A stretch of DNA of 64,000 nucleotides from Crocodylus rhombifer (Eukaryota > Chordata > Crocodylia > Crocodylidae). The notes beneath the pieces are model-generated. The model ran no database searches. It was given only the letters and a program-made list of their open reading frames with translations, and had not been told where the DNA came from. Both the position numbers and the translations under genes were made by a program. Where the stretch lies: contig JAVSML010001011.1 in the NCBI GenBank assembly GCA_038503035.1, forward strand, positions 168,109 through 232,108. The letters run 5' to 3'. How positions within the stretch are numbered: position 1 is the stretch's first letter; each line of letters begins with the position of its first letter. Of the stretch, positions 31,700 to 44,375 are shown one piece after another.

Positions 31700-34600
31700 C
31701 TATGAAAATAAGTTTAGTCTGTGCTAGCCAGAATGCTTTGAAGATCTCACAGCAACATAAGGAGCTAGCAAAAAAAGTGAATGCCTTCAGGTCAGCAAGG
31801 TCCCAGAGTGGGCTGTGCTCTCCCACTCCCTCCCTCCCTGCCAGATGCTCTTGGTCCTGTAATTGAGGGAAGGAGAAAGGAAGAAAGGTTACTCCAGTTC
31901 ATTCACACTGCACACAGTGCTCCCTTTGGCCTCTTTTCCTGTATGACATCAAGCAAGTGATGATGAGAAAGATGGGGTCAGGATGGCAATCAACCACTTT
32001 CACTGGCTTGGATTTCTGGTGGCGTTGGCTGCATAAGCTCCACTAAACACTGGCAAAAACCACCTAACTTTGCTACATCCTACTCTTTTCTAATGCAAAT
32101 GTTATACTATACCTATCACCTGGGGTTCCAAGTGTCAGAGAAATCTACAACTGACACAACCTCAGGAAGAACAGGAACTAAGGCACTATGGGGTCTAGAG
32201 AGGGAGAGGCTACAGTAGTGGATCTTCTCAGACACCTGATGCAATGGCAGTCAGCCCTCCTAAATGTATAACTACGACAGGCACCTAAAGGGTCCAGCTG
32301 CACAACTAGGGTCTACACCAGCCCCTACAGCACCTGCAAGGGAGAACAGCACCAAATCTTGCTATTCTATGGCTGAACTAAAGTAACCCCAAAAGCTTGG
32401 CTCAGACTCCAGTTCTGCATGAGACTGACTCCCTATCAGCACTGACCTTCGGACAGCAGGAAACGCAATCGGGGCTTTGACTCTGACAGGGGCTTCGAAC
32501 AGGAAAAAGTCCCATCCGTGCTCCTCCCAGGAGGAGGAACAGAGTGAGCACAGCAATATGCCCTGCTGTCCAACAAGGAAGCAAAGGGCAAGTCTGATCC
32601 ACTCTTGGGAGGAGTGTGTGGCAAGGGATACAAAGTCTGGGGCCTTTGCTAAAAATACCACTTACAACCATTCTTCAAATACAATAATTCAATGCTGACA
32701 ATTAGGCTCCTCTGCCAGTGTAACTGAATCTATTCTAGAGGTTTGTCAGCACCAGTCTTTTGGTTAGGAGTGCAATTTTTTTCCCTTCACTGTTTTAAAT
32801 CAGTACAGCAATATGAGAGAGAGAGAGAGAGAGAGGGAAAAAAAAAAAAAAAACTTAAGTATGGACCAGGCATGAGATACTTTCAGGTAGACTAGGAAGA
32901 TATCCTATGGCAAAACCACCTTGCAACCAAAACCCTGGTCTGAAGAATAAAAGCTGAGTGACTACGTTTCTGGTTTGCAATGAAAACCTAAGTGCACCAA
33001 TGGTACATGATGGCCAACATAAAAGCTTTAAAAACAAGAGAGAGAGAGAGAGAGATCCAGCCCTGGTCTGGTTTTCTTCCAATGCCACTGGATGTCAGTG
33101 GAGATAATGAATTTGAAAAGTATGCAGCTTTGCTGGATCTCTTCTCTAGCTCTACTCAAGCAATGGTACCCACCTCTGAACTTTAAGGCATAAAACAGAG
33201 CTAGTTATTCAATGTTGTAAAACCATGATAACCAGCTAGTCTTTACACCATCTCTTCCCAGAAAATGCAACTCAAAAAGAGACAGTTATGGGATCCCCAG
33301 ATTTCAGAATGGGGAGATACACAGGGGCAGGTATTTGGAGACAAACACATAGATCTTAAAGTGGGACTTGCAAAAATGAAACGTGAAGCAAAATTCTCCA
33401 TTCATTGTCAAGTGATGTAAAGGCACTACCATCTTACAACAGGGAGCTGACCTAACACAGGATCCTACACTTTCCTTTCCCAATCCTCAATGATCCCAGA
33501 GGCCTTGAACCCCCACTATAGGTGGTCACAAACCCTCTCCAGGTGGACTTGGGAAGACACTACCTCAATATTAGAAAACTGTCTATACGCTGAAAAGAGA
33601 CGAGAGAAATGTAAAGGCAAGGCTGAATGCCAAGAATCATTTTATGACAGTGAGGTACAAGGGAAGAGGGACAAAACCATGCCTCCACTAATTTGATAAA
33701 CCCCAGAAATTGACATTTCAGGGCTCAATCCTGCCCTGCTTCCTGTGGAAAATTAAGATGATAACAACAAACTCATTAGTAGTTTTTCATCTGCAAAATT
33801 CTTTAAAAACAAGTAATTTAATCCCCTTTACGCCCATAAAGGAGAGTACAACTCATGATCTATGCCAATCAAAAATGCCTTCTGCAGCCAATCATTATAC
33901 ATGGAAAGGAAGGGAAGGGAGAAAAAAAGAAAAGAACAATCAAAAGATAACGGCATCTGCTGGGCTGTCCTAGACTATTTCCTTGGTGTCACCCTTTTAC
34001 TGTTACCATGACAAGGACAAATGTCAATACTTACTAAAGTAAAGAATAATAAAAGCAGTAATAACATTATCCTTATTTTACAAGCAGGGAGGATAGACAA
34101 TTTGCCCAAGGCTATCAGATGACTCACACCAGTCACAGACAACTCAGAAGTGCCTGGCTCTTCCTTCCATGCTCAGACAGACCTTCCTTTCTCTCATACT
34201 CTTCTTCCCCATCTCTGATTTCTGTGAAACAGAATTCTGGTGCCCCAAGGGCAAGAGGAAGAGTTGAGAACAGAGAAGTGGAATAAAGGAGGCATCAGCA
34301 ATGCTTACACTGCAGGAATTTGCTCAGTCCTCTGTTAATTCATCCTCCCTCTCTTCCTTGCACAACTTGGTCTATTAGCCTGTTGCATATTGTTATAACA
34401 GATTATATTCTCTTTGGGGCAGGGTCTTTTCACAGTACATTTGTATGATTCCTACTCGAAAGTGATCCCAATAAATAGATGCCTATACATGCTACTGTAA
34501 TACAAAGGGACCAAAGGAGAAATAAGATTTGGTACTGCATTGAGAAATAGGCAGGAAGACCCCAATTCCTGAATTCCAGTGGGAAAATGTTTTAATTATA

Positions 34601-37376
34601 TTAACAGAAGTATCACACCTACTTGCAAAAGAATGGCAGGAAGGCAAGACAGTACCACAGAAACATGGCCTGTTTAAAGCAGATGAGACTGAGACTGGTT
34701 CTTAAGTCACTTCAAAGGAAGCAGGCTCAGCTATTGTACATCTTGGTATAATCCCTGGATGTTCACTACAGAAAAACAATTGAGCAGTATTTGCTGCCTT
34801 CCCATTTATGATAATGGAATAGTACAGCAAAGAATGGAATGCAAAAGAACAGCTACTATGGGGGAAAAAAACCATTATAATGAATAGGTATGCCAGAACT
34901 GTAAGGGAACATGGGGAAAGGGGCTGAAAGCTACAGGACAGGAGCAAGGGCATTAGGAGCTGTGCTTAAGGGAAGTTCGCTCTGTATTTGATTATGCTCT
35001 TCCTGCCTCTAGTCAGCTTGACTAGCCCTCTTCTGCCAGGTGGTTCAAATTCCATTAAATACTGCAGACACGCATAGAAAGGGCGGAGGAAATTGCAGAT
35101 TTACAGTGAACGTTCAAACTGAAAACAAAGTGAAATATCTGTGCATGAGAGAGAGAAAGGATCTGCATGTCAGGGAAAGAGCGTGTGAGAGGGCATGCAA
35201 CAGTCTGTGCAACAGAGTGTGTGTGCAGGTCTAATTCCCTCCAAGGCTTTGGTCCAAATGTGGAGCTGAACTTTTGCAGACTTTGTCCTGCCAAGTCATG
35301 TTCCCTTCTCCCAGCATCTGACATCACCACAAATGCTCAGCTGGAAAACAGGCTGGAGTCAGACAGAGTCAGCTGGTTCTAGGCCAGCCAGTGAAATGGC
35401 TGCAGTCAGGGCACACCCACCAGATGGGAAACAAGAGCCTCCCATTTCCTACAGGATAGCTCCAAATACTCAGGAGACCCAGGTGCCTCCAGAGGCCCCA
35501 ACCCTAGCACAACTCAATTCAACAAGGACCCCAACAAAGCATACAAATCCTAAGATGCAAGCAGATGAGCACCAGTAAAATCCAGAAAGGACAAGAGGTA
35601 TGCACAGGCTTCAGGCCTCTCAAAAGAACTAACAAACCAGTGAAACACCAATTAACACTGAGGTTCCAACCTTACACAATTCCCATGCATTTCTCTTGTG
35701 CTAGAGTTTTGTTTCTATAGTTGCCCAAATACAAAGGTTTGTTTTTTGGTTTGTTTAGTTTTTGTTTTTTTATGGGGGGGGTGTTTTTTGTTGTTTGTTT
35801 GTCTGTTTTAATATAAAAACCCTAAAATTGTCAGGTACTCAAGAGAGGACAAGGTCTGAGTTTGTCATGGATATGTATCCCTGGGACTCACCTCAACAGC
35901 GCTCAAGAAGAAAGGAATTGAGGTACATATAGAGTTCCCAAATCACACACACTTCCTCCAGTGAAACCAAAGTCCCACAAAAAATTCAGTTCTATATAAA
36001 AATGTACGTGTGCATGCACACCTGCCATATGCTCTGCAAAACTCAGCTGTAGCTCCAGCTTTGCAGGTTCTCCGAGTAATTTGCAGGGATGCATGTACAT
36101 GACATACTCAGACTTTGTCCTCTCAGAGTACCTGACAATTTTACGTTTTTTTTAAACGTTATTTACAGCAACTAGGGATTGAGACTCGGGAGAAAATGTG
36201 TGTTGAGGGGTGACTGGATCTCTACTGACTTCATCCCTACACCAGGAGCAGTCTGATGGCTCAAGAGCACTGGGAAAGTTCCACCATAGGTCCAGAAGTC
36301 AGGGGAGGCTTGCTGGAGCCTAAAGGAAAAGGGGGCATGGGGCTCCATTCTCTCTTCAGTTTCTCCTGAGTCTCCATCCCTAGTTGCTGCAGGGAGAAGC
36401 ATAGTTGGAAGAACCCTCTGAGGTTCCAATTATGTTGCTGGGATGCCAATGTATGGAGACCTCATTTACTTGACCTCCAGCATAATCCATTTCCATATTT
36501 TGTGCATGTCAATTCATGCAATTACGTAACTACATTCAAAGTTGAAAAAAGGAGCAGAAAGCAGAAAAGTCTGTTTTTGTCTTCCAAACTATGACTAAAA
36601 GTGTGGTGCGAGGATGATCTCTACTAATTTAAAAACTGGGAGGGCCATGCTTATCAAAGCAAACAGAAAAATGGTCAGTTCAATAGATAATACTTTTTTG
36701 CTTAATAATCAGAAAATATTGTGATAAAAAGCTTACTTTTTATTATGTATCTCTTACATTTAAAGTAGCCTCATTTAAACTGCTTTAAAAAAGTTATTCT
36801 TGTGAATTTAAGTTGAATTCCAATATTCATTCAAATGAAGCTTGACACAAATTGCAAGCAACAATGACCATGATGTAGTAAATAAGAAATAAGATATTCA
36901 CCATTCTGTAACATAATAAAAATTAAGAATCTAAATAAATTAGCTTGAAAATGACTGCCTAAATAAATGTGCATAGATAGAGTAAAACTTGGTGGCAAGC
37001 AAAAAGTCTCACTGGCTAAAATAATTTGGGACTCAACCTTCCTGTAGGAAAGTAATTAAAAAGTAAAAATGCAAAACAAGACTACAGTAAGTTATTTAAA
37101 ATCACTAATTTTAATCGTGATTTAAATCAATCCATCTCATCATGACAGTCATGCAGGGACCTAAATTAGCTGCAGGATCATCATATCAGAAGGGAGGGGA
37201 AAGCTTGGATATATAAGTTCTTAGCATGGCTAGTTTTAAGCTTTTTAAAAACTTTACACTTTCTCTTAGCTTTTTAAACTCAAAAAGATAACAAACATAT
37301 TTTGTGCACAAAAAGAATCCTGCAGCCATTTAGCTAGTCTCCTGACTCCAGCAGTCTTGGACTACCTCTATAAATA
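31700..37376. other. Inter-start region, no recognised genes; simple repeats only
   Basis: Holds a (GA)n plus A-tract at 32814-32853, a short (AG)n at about 33035-33055, an A/G-rich run near 33900 and a T/G-rich run at 35730-35810. No exon, RNA gene or transposon is supported. Confidence 0.5.
32814..32853 (+). repeat. (GA)n microsatellite with A-tract
   Basis: GAGAGA repeats running into a stretch of about 17 adenines. Confidence 0.9.
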
Positions 37377-37955
37377 CCATATTTTCTCATATATAAACCC
37401 ACATTTCCCCCTCAAAGCCAGTTGGGAAAAATCAGGGTATGTATTATACACAAGGAAAGAGACTCCCCATGAGTCTGGGGAGGGCACGGATGGGGATACA
37501 GCACATTTGTGGTAACAGTATTAATTGCTGTGGCTCTGGGTGCCATAGCAATTAATGCTGCCACCACTCCCCTGTCCCACCTAATTTCCAGACCTGTAGG
37601 GAGCTCCCCTCCACAGCCATGCACCAGATCACACCAGTTCATGGAGCTAATCCACAGCTGCACCTCAGCACATAGCCTTAGCCCTGGTATGCCTGGTCCA
37701 ACCCCATGCACTGGCTTCAGAGCCTCATACTTGGTCAGAACTGGCACTCTGAGACTGGGACCACACTCTGGCTCCAGGGCTGTGTGCCAGGTCAGACTCA
37801 GCACATGGCTCCTGGCAGAGGCACCGGGTACATGGGGGCCCCCCGCCAAGGGCCCTGACCCCTCCTTGGGAAGAGGCCCATCACCTGAGATGTATACAGT
37901 TTTCCACATGTCCATTATCTTAGGCACACCCTGGCAAAAATAAGTCAGTACCTAT
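37377..37955. mobile_element. Possible DNA transposon with degenerate inverted ends
   Basis: The left side has ACCATATTTTCTCATATATA, then CAGGGTATGTATTATACACA. The reverse complement of the right side gives TACTGACTTATTTTTGCCAG and CAGGGTGTGCCTAAGATAAT, a partial inverted match. The inside is GC-rich and contains a short inverted pair (GGTAACAGTATTAATTGCTG region). Boundaries are uncertain. Confidence 0.33.
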
Positions 37956-38389
37956 GGCTCCTGGAGCCAGCAGATGATCCTGAACTTAGCGTGCAGTCCC
38001 AGAGTTGATCCAATAGGTCAGATCCATCATGTGGGATTGGATTCAGTGCACAAGGTTGGTCCATGAGCCTTATATTGTTCACAGGGCTGACAATAAGCTC
38101 AGCTCCCTAGCTGCCTCCACTCACTCACCTCAACAGAAGGTTCTCTCTTTCAGGCTCCCCATCCAAAAATATCAAATGTGCTCACTATTATGGGGGTGAG
38201 CTACACATGAGCAAATAAACTTACTAACACCCCTTTGAATTATATGCCACAGAGAAGAGCTGCTCCAGGCTTCAACTTAAACATAACTCTACTCAGACTC
38301 TATTCAATCCTGTCACCACTTCTATCCAAGAGGTAATTCCTCAAACTTGTAACCCCATATTTTTGGTCTGTTCAACAAACTCAGAATTA

Positions 38390-38640
38390 GATTTTAATGA
38401 TCAATTGCTAGTTTAATGCCTTATCCACAACACATCTTAAACATCCTCTCAATAAATGAACCTAGAATTCTCCCTCCCTGAGACATAACAGAAGATCTTT
38501 CCTGCCCTTCTCTGGATGCTCTCCAACTTAGCTGGTCTTTCCTCCAAATAACATGAACAAAGCTGAACATTCCAGGCTCTGTTTTATAAAATGGTAACAC
38601 AAAGAGCTTGATTTCTACACATGTTCTCACCTGGCTCTAC
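38390..38640 (-). mobile_element. Old CR1 fragment
   Basis: The minus frame LPFYKTEPGMFSFVHVIWRK then REGQERSSVM aligns with '[21 protein letters not shown]...[11 protein letters not shown]' of CR1 ORF2. Heavily diverged. Confidence 0.5.
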
Positions 38641-38926
38641 AAGCAGCAAGTATTTCTTCCTTACAGAAAATCTTGGCATTTTAAGACTTAAAAATTCAAG
38701 CTATACTGACTGCTAATGTTCCTCACTGTTAGTGGATCTAGGCAGGAAGAATTTGTCTGGCCTCCACGTATGGAGAAAAGGTCTTCCATCACAGAAGCAG
38801 TAAGTCAGAAAAGAAAAGCCATGGGAGGGATATTAGAGAAACCTACCACGTTCATTCTAATGAAAGTAAACTATACGTCTGCTGAAATATGCCAACTTCT
38901 CTGGAGCTAACAACATTATGTGCATC

Positions 38927-40020
38927 TGTCACAGGGCAGGGACCCAGGAGCGGCCATGATCTCTCCTGGCGCCCCCTACCGTGCCAAGTTGACTATCAAG
39001 CACCCTCGTTCTCGCACGCCACATCTTTGATGACAAAAGTATTATAAGGGAGGCTGCCTTTTGTCCCTTGGACATGGTGCTCTTATTTATCCTGGCCCCG
39101 TTCCGTGTAGATTGATTCGGTGCCCCCCTGCCAGCCTTATGGGCTGTGCGTGGATCCTACCACCCCTTATAACACACCCCCAAACCTCTCAGATGTACCG
39201 GACGTTGTCTTGTCAAACTCCTTTGCCACGCCCTCACAGCACCCCCTTGCTATAGCCCGCGCCCCCACAGGCGTCCTCTGGGCTCGTCTTAGTCGCCCCA
39301 CTGGGGCCTGGCCTCGCGATCCCGCTGCCCCCACTGGGGCCTGGCCTCGCGATCCCCTACAATCGAGGCTCAGGTGGCCACAGCCATGCCTGGCCCCCAG
39401 ACCCCTTTCCCAGGTCTCACGCCCACTGGGCTCCTCACAATCGAGGCTCAGATGGCTGCAGCCGTGCCTGGCCTCCAGACCCCCTTTCTGGGTCTTGCGC
39501 CCCACTGGGGCTTCTCGCCTGGGCCCACACTGGGCTCCTCCCAATACTGCCCACACTGGGGCCGGGGTCAGGACACCCCAATACGCAGCACCCTCTCCGG
39601 CACCAGGAACCCCCACACTACTGGGGAGCTCCTATGAGGCCTCTTCCAACCCCTACAGCCTCGCCCAGTCCTTCGGCGTAACAACTACCAACAGAAAACT
39701 CAAGCCCCTGGGCTACAACATAAACTCCAAGCCATCTGGCTAAAACACAGTTAAGCCCTCTGGCTAGCCATCGTTCAAAACCCTACCAGGGCTTGCTCCC
39801 CTAGTCTTCAACCGAAGCTGTTCAGGCCATCTAGCTTCTACTCCCGCAGAGCTCTCTCTTCCTCAGCTGCCAGAGGGGAACTGCCTCCTTGGCCTCAGCC
39901 TAGGCTGTTTATATAGACCAGGCCCTGCCCCCTTCTGGTCAGCTGACCCAACTGCGGTTGCCCCAGCAACCAGCACCTGTCCCTCTTTCTAGGAGCAGGA
40001 CACTTCAGTGTCCTGCGACA
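38927..40020 (+). mobile_element. Solo LTR of an endogenous retrovirus-like element, about 1.1 kb
   Basis: Begins TGTCACAGGGCAGG and ends GTGTCCTGCGACA, so it has TG...CA ends with a short inverted terminal match. Flanks GCATC (38922-38926) and GCACC (40021-40025) form a 4-of-5 target duplication. A TATA-like TATAAGGGAGGCTGCC is near 39043. It contains a direct repeat of about 90 bp in a GC-rich middle part (39300-39520). No gag, pol or env frames flank it, as expected after LTR-LTR recombination. A shorter relative lies at 50631-50930. Confidence 0.72.
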
Positions 40021-40025
40021 GCACC

Positions 40026-41157
40026 CATCCTGCCAAATTTAATCCTGGAAATTGGTCCTAGTTGCAGCTAACTGAGGTAACTGTACTTTGTTGAGGTAAT
40101 AGCAAAATGTACGTGTGCTTACCTAAAAACTTCTTGATCTTCAGGTAATCATGTCCACTAGAATCTACAGGTCAAAGCTGAAGTTTACATGTCCAATAGA
40201 ATGGATATTTCAGCCTGTATGCAGCTTGGCTGCAAAATCTGACTCAATCATCACTGGTAGCATGGAAAGTTCCTACGTCCTAAAGATCTCTCCTGCTGTG
40301 GATAACTCCCACAACAAAGATGATTCAATTCATTGTTCCTAAATTGCCAGTTGTAGCATAATACTTTGAGGCACATACACAAACTTTTCTCCAGCTTCAC
40401 AACACTGGAAAAAAAAATTCCCCTAATGACAAATCAACATCATTTGATATTCTGAAGTGTCCAAACAGTTCTATTCTAGCCGATCCATTTTTCTCCAGGG
40501 CTGGCCAGATCAATGAACCTTATTAACAAGTGGAAAGGACACTTTTAGGTTAGCACGGAAAAGCTTCCCTAGTCTCCAATGGAACTGTCACTGTAATATG
40601 CCTCCTAAACTGGAAGTAGGATCATGTTTTAAATATGGACATCCAAAATGATATACATTACAATACATCCTCCACTTTCCTCTAAGCACAAAATCAAGGA
40701 AAAACTTTTCTGAAAAACAGCAACTATTAACAACTGAATATCCAATAAACAGAACATTAGTAAATGTCTGCTTTAATGGTTATGGGGCCTCATAGCAGAT
40801 CTCATTATAGAAAGAAACTTCTCTGACTACAGTGTGTGTACCCAGGACTGGATATAAGACTAAACAGGAGGAGGAATGTTTCTTGAATATAATATAATGG
40901 TTGATAGCATTCACTTTGAGGACTCCTTGTTTTAATTACAGATAGAAGTACTAGACCTCAAAGAAAGCTCCCTATTTCAAAATGCATGTTTTGCTTAGAA
41001 CCAGTAGCTATCAGGAAGAAGTCAATTTTAATTGACAGGAAGCATGACTTGCCACATGCACTCCACTCGGGTATGATTTGCAATGACCAGCATAAAAAAA
41101 ATGGCCATTTGCTTCCGAACTGAATGAGTCTATAACCAGCCAGAGTCTAATTCTATA
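40026..41157. other. No recognised features
   Basis: AT-rich inter-start sequence between the solo LTR and a Tigger-like element. No coding or repeat signature recognised. Confidence 0.5.
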
Positions 41158-41617
41158 CAGATTTCCCTTGCTTTATGCTTAACATCCATTCCTGGAAAAC
41201 AGTGCATAACTTGACTTTGCATAAAGTACACTTTACAATGTAACAAATAGGAATATGTTCCAAGACCTCAACTGTATGACCCCCCAGACCAATTTCTACC
41301 ACTTTTACAAGACTATTTTGGTACTCACCAACAGCAGGCAATATACACAAGGCACAGGGCACTATCGTAATGAGGATGGCAGCTACAGAAACGAGTCACA
41401 GACAATGAGGAAAAAGCACAGATCCACACAGGAGACTATATTTTCGTGTCCATCACTCCCACAGTGCACCACACAAAGCAGCTGACTGCAGGCTTTCACC
41501 ACACTGATTGCATACCAGTGATTTTACCCTGCATATAACAATTTCTTGGTATAAAAAGGGTCATCACTTAAGAACGAATCCACACATACAGGACCCGCAT
41601 AAAGCAAGGGAAACCTG
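41158..41617. mobile_element. Tigger/pogo-like non-autonomous transposon, 460 bp
   Basis: The left end is CAGATTTCCCTTGCTTTATG and the reverse complement of the right end is CAGGTTTCCCTTGCTTTATG, a 20-base inverted repeat with one mismatch. Both ends abut TA (41156-41157 and 41618-41619), the target of Tc1/mariner-pogo elements. CAGG...CTTTATG ends are typical of Tigger families. No transposase frame. Confidence 0.82.
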
Positions 41618-41814
41618 TATAGGGCTGGTTGAGGAACTTGCAAACTGACAAACTCAAAGCAGATACCAAGTTCACCAACATGCAGGATTTATTACAGTTA
41701 GAAACATTTTCATAAGTCAAGGACTGTTTTTCCTTGTCACCTAACTTGTGTTCCTTTCTATAGTATTTGGCAGCAGACAGGATTATAAATCTACTTTTCA
41801 TATGACAAAGGAAC

Positions 41815-41890
41815 TAAGACTGGAAGAGGCATCCAGGCCATCAAATCCAGTCCCTTGCATTCCCAGGCAATAACTGAATAGTTTTGTTTT
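41815..41890 (-). mobile_element. Possible CR1 3'-tail remnant
   Basis: The plus-strand text GACTGGAAGAGGCATCCAGG then CATCAAATCCAGTCCCTTGC resembles the conserved CR1 tail (GGCTGGAAGGGACC...CATCTAGTCCAACCCC). Weak. Confidence 0.35.
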
Positions 41891-42660
41891 CCATAGTTGC
41901 ACTAGAAGTTGGAAACCAAGCTGTTCAAGCATCAGATCCAAGTGACATAGGTCCCATGTACCTGTAAAGTGAAGAGGCTACTCTTGCAGATCCAAATTCT
42001 GCCCCTCTCCACACCTTAGGAATACTGAATACCTAACCACAATAGAAAACAGGTTTTACTTCAGTAGTGATACCTGTCTGAATTTGGGCTGATGCACACT
42101 GAGGAATCTTCCTTCCTTGTAAACTAGAGATGATGGAAGAGCAGGAAAAAATAAATAAATAAATGGAGAGCTGAGGGACTCTTTGCTGCCTGCTTGTTCT
42201 TTCACATGTAGGCTCTTGTCCCTTTCCTCCTCATTCCATGGTCAGCTGCTAAGGGAAGAAAGTAGAAGGCCTTAAACTGCAGCAGCAAAACCAAGAACTA
42301 CCCAACAATCCTCATGCTCAAAGGGAATTTAGAAAACAACTCCAGAAGATAGGCCTGGAAACAGAAATTCATCACTCTATTGGACAGTTAAAAAGTCTTG
42401 TTAAATATAGACAGCAGCTTTATGGCTCATTACAACCTTACAAATACTGCCAGTCTTTCTGAACTTCACCGGTAGTAACTACTCCCCCTTTTTAACGGTG
42501 TTGCTCTGCCACTAACTAGATTGAAAATTCTACTGTTCTGTCTTAGAATAGCTCCTGTTTACACTACTTTGTCCCTAGTTCACAGTCCCCCTCCATTCAG
42601 ACTGCTTGCATTTCCATGAAATCTTTTCTTTGTATTTTGCTCAGCCCAAGTCTGCTTCCC

Positions 42661-42741
42661 TTCACACCTGAGGAAGCACCTTATGCCTGAAAGCTTGTCC
42701 AACAGGTCTCCCAAATATACAGCTGGTCCAATAAAACATAG
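42661..42741 (+). repeat. Isolated Penelope-type terminal cassette
   Basis: Shows ACACCTGAGGAAGCACC, GAAAGCTTGTCCAACAGGTC and AGCTGGTCCAATAAAACATA, in the same order as the cassettes at 5735-5821 and 8252-8332. No RT lies nearby, so it is a solo terminal repeat or the end of a 5'-truncated element. Confidence 0.6.
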
Positions 42742-43041
42742 CACAAAAAAAGCCTTCTTTCTGTAGAATAACCTGAATATTTAAGTGTTGCAGTCCATGG
42801 CAGCAGGCACAAGAGCACTGTGATCCAGTGCTGGTAACTGGGAGCAACAGTCAAGCATTTTCCTAAACTTTTAAATGAGGCAGAGAAAAAAAAAAATCTC
42901 AGTCTTCCATTACGATACATTCCCAAGAAACACAAGGAGGGATAGAGGGCCGCAGCTTGTCTAGGGGAAGTGCAATCAGCCAAAGCATAATTTCAAAGTA
43001 CTGCATACTCTGCCCGAGTCTGTTCTCTTTTTGTTTGGTTT

Positions 43042-43060
43042 TATATATACACATATATGT

Positions 43061-43110
<50 letters not shown>
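43042..43110 (+). repeat. Compound (TA)n(CA)n(TA)n microsatellite
   Basis: TATATATACACATATATGTA followed by CA repeats and a run of about 17 AT units. Confidence 0.95.
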
Positions 43111-43115
<5 letters not shown>

Positions 43116-44039
43116 TAATTATTTTATCCCCTGTTTTATTCAGAACTAACCTTCAAGTTTGGGGAAGGGGATAGGAGGGCCTAAATAAATAAATAAAATC
43201 AGCAGATGGGGTGCAGGGTCTCTCAGGAAGGTACTAACCTACAGAATGACTGTCACCTCAGGAGGAGCTACTCTCTACTGCTACAGATCCACATAGACAA
43301 GCTGACTCTGTATTCCCTTCAGAAGCCCCAGCCAGGGAAATCAGTTGCAAATCACTTGGCAGACCTGTTAGAGAGGGGGGAGCTTGGCCCTACCATGCTT
43401 CCTGGCACTAGCATCACCATCTTCATCCACAACCTAAGGTCCTAAGGAGAAATGCTGGCTAAGCTCTGCAGTCATGATCAGGGCTTTTAGTGCTGGCTAT
43501 ATGGGTTCAGGTACAGTTTTTCATCCTACTTTATTCTCACGGGGGGTGGAGATTAGAGAATGGAGTACTCCCAGGGCTACCACATCCTTTCCTTCCTGGA
43601 GCAGTGTAACAGACACCACCACCCAGACCGAGCTGTTGAGCAGGGAGACTCATGCTTCCTACAGAGCCAGACAAGCTCCCCAACAAGATACTTAACAAGA
43701 GTATGTAGCAGGAGACACAGACCTTTCCTTTGGCCTCTCGTTTTCATTACCCAAGCTATTTTCTGAAGCCTGTAGAGGCACCAGTCATTACAAATGCCTC
43801 AGAAAGGAAAAGAGTGCAAGTAAGCCAAGCTGTTAGTCAGAAAGCTGACATCAAGTTTGAAATTTTCCTCAGAAGAGTCCTGTGGTAGAACTGTCAGCCA
43901 CTGGGGAGATGGAAAACAATCTTATGGGACTGGAACACTCCCCTGCTGTCAGTGAGTGGTGACAGGTCTGGTCTTGCCTCCAAGCTGAAGCACCCATTGG
44001 GATGGATCTACAGACCTACGCATAATGAACTGTAAGTCA

Positions 44040-44375
44040 AATGAGACAGTTATAATACATACCGTTTAAAACAAAGTAATTAACATGTGGAAGTCATTAC
44101 CACAGGATGTTGCAAAGCCTAATACTACAAATGGGGTTCAAAAGGAATTAAACAAATTTATGGAGGGGCCAACGCGGGCTATTAAACACAACCTTTAGGG
44201 GTGTAACTTACCAGCGACTGCTAGGGGATGATGAAGGATTAATCAAGCTACATATACCTGTTTTCAATACTCTTCCTCTAAATCTTCCTCTACCTGCCAT
44301 TGTTAGAGACAAGATACTGAGCCAGACAGACTTTTGGTCTAACCCAGTAGAATTTTTCTTACATTCTAAAAATGT
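44040..44375 (+). mobile_element. Old CR1/L3-type LINE 3' fragment
   Basis: Plus-strand text CATGTGGAAGTCATTACCAC, AGGATGTTGCAAAGCC and GGGTTCAAAAGGAATTAAAC matches the 3' coding end shared by CR1/L3 elements ('W.SLP..V'). It ends with TTTTGGTCTAACCCAGTAGA, the usual 3' tail. No intact frame. Confidence 0.65.
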
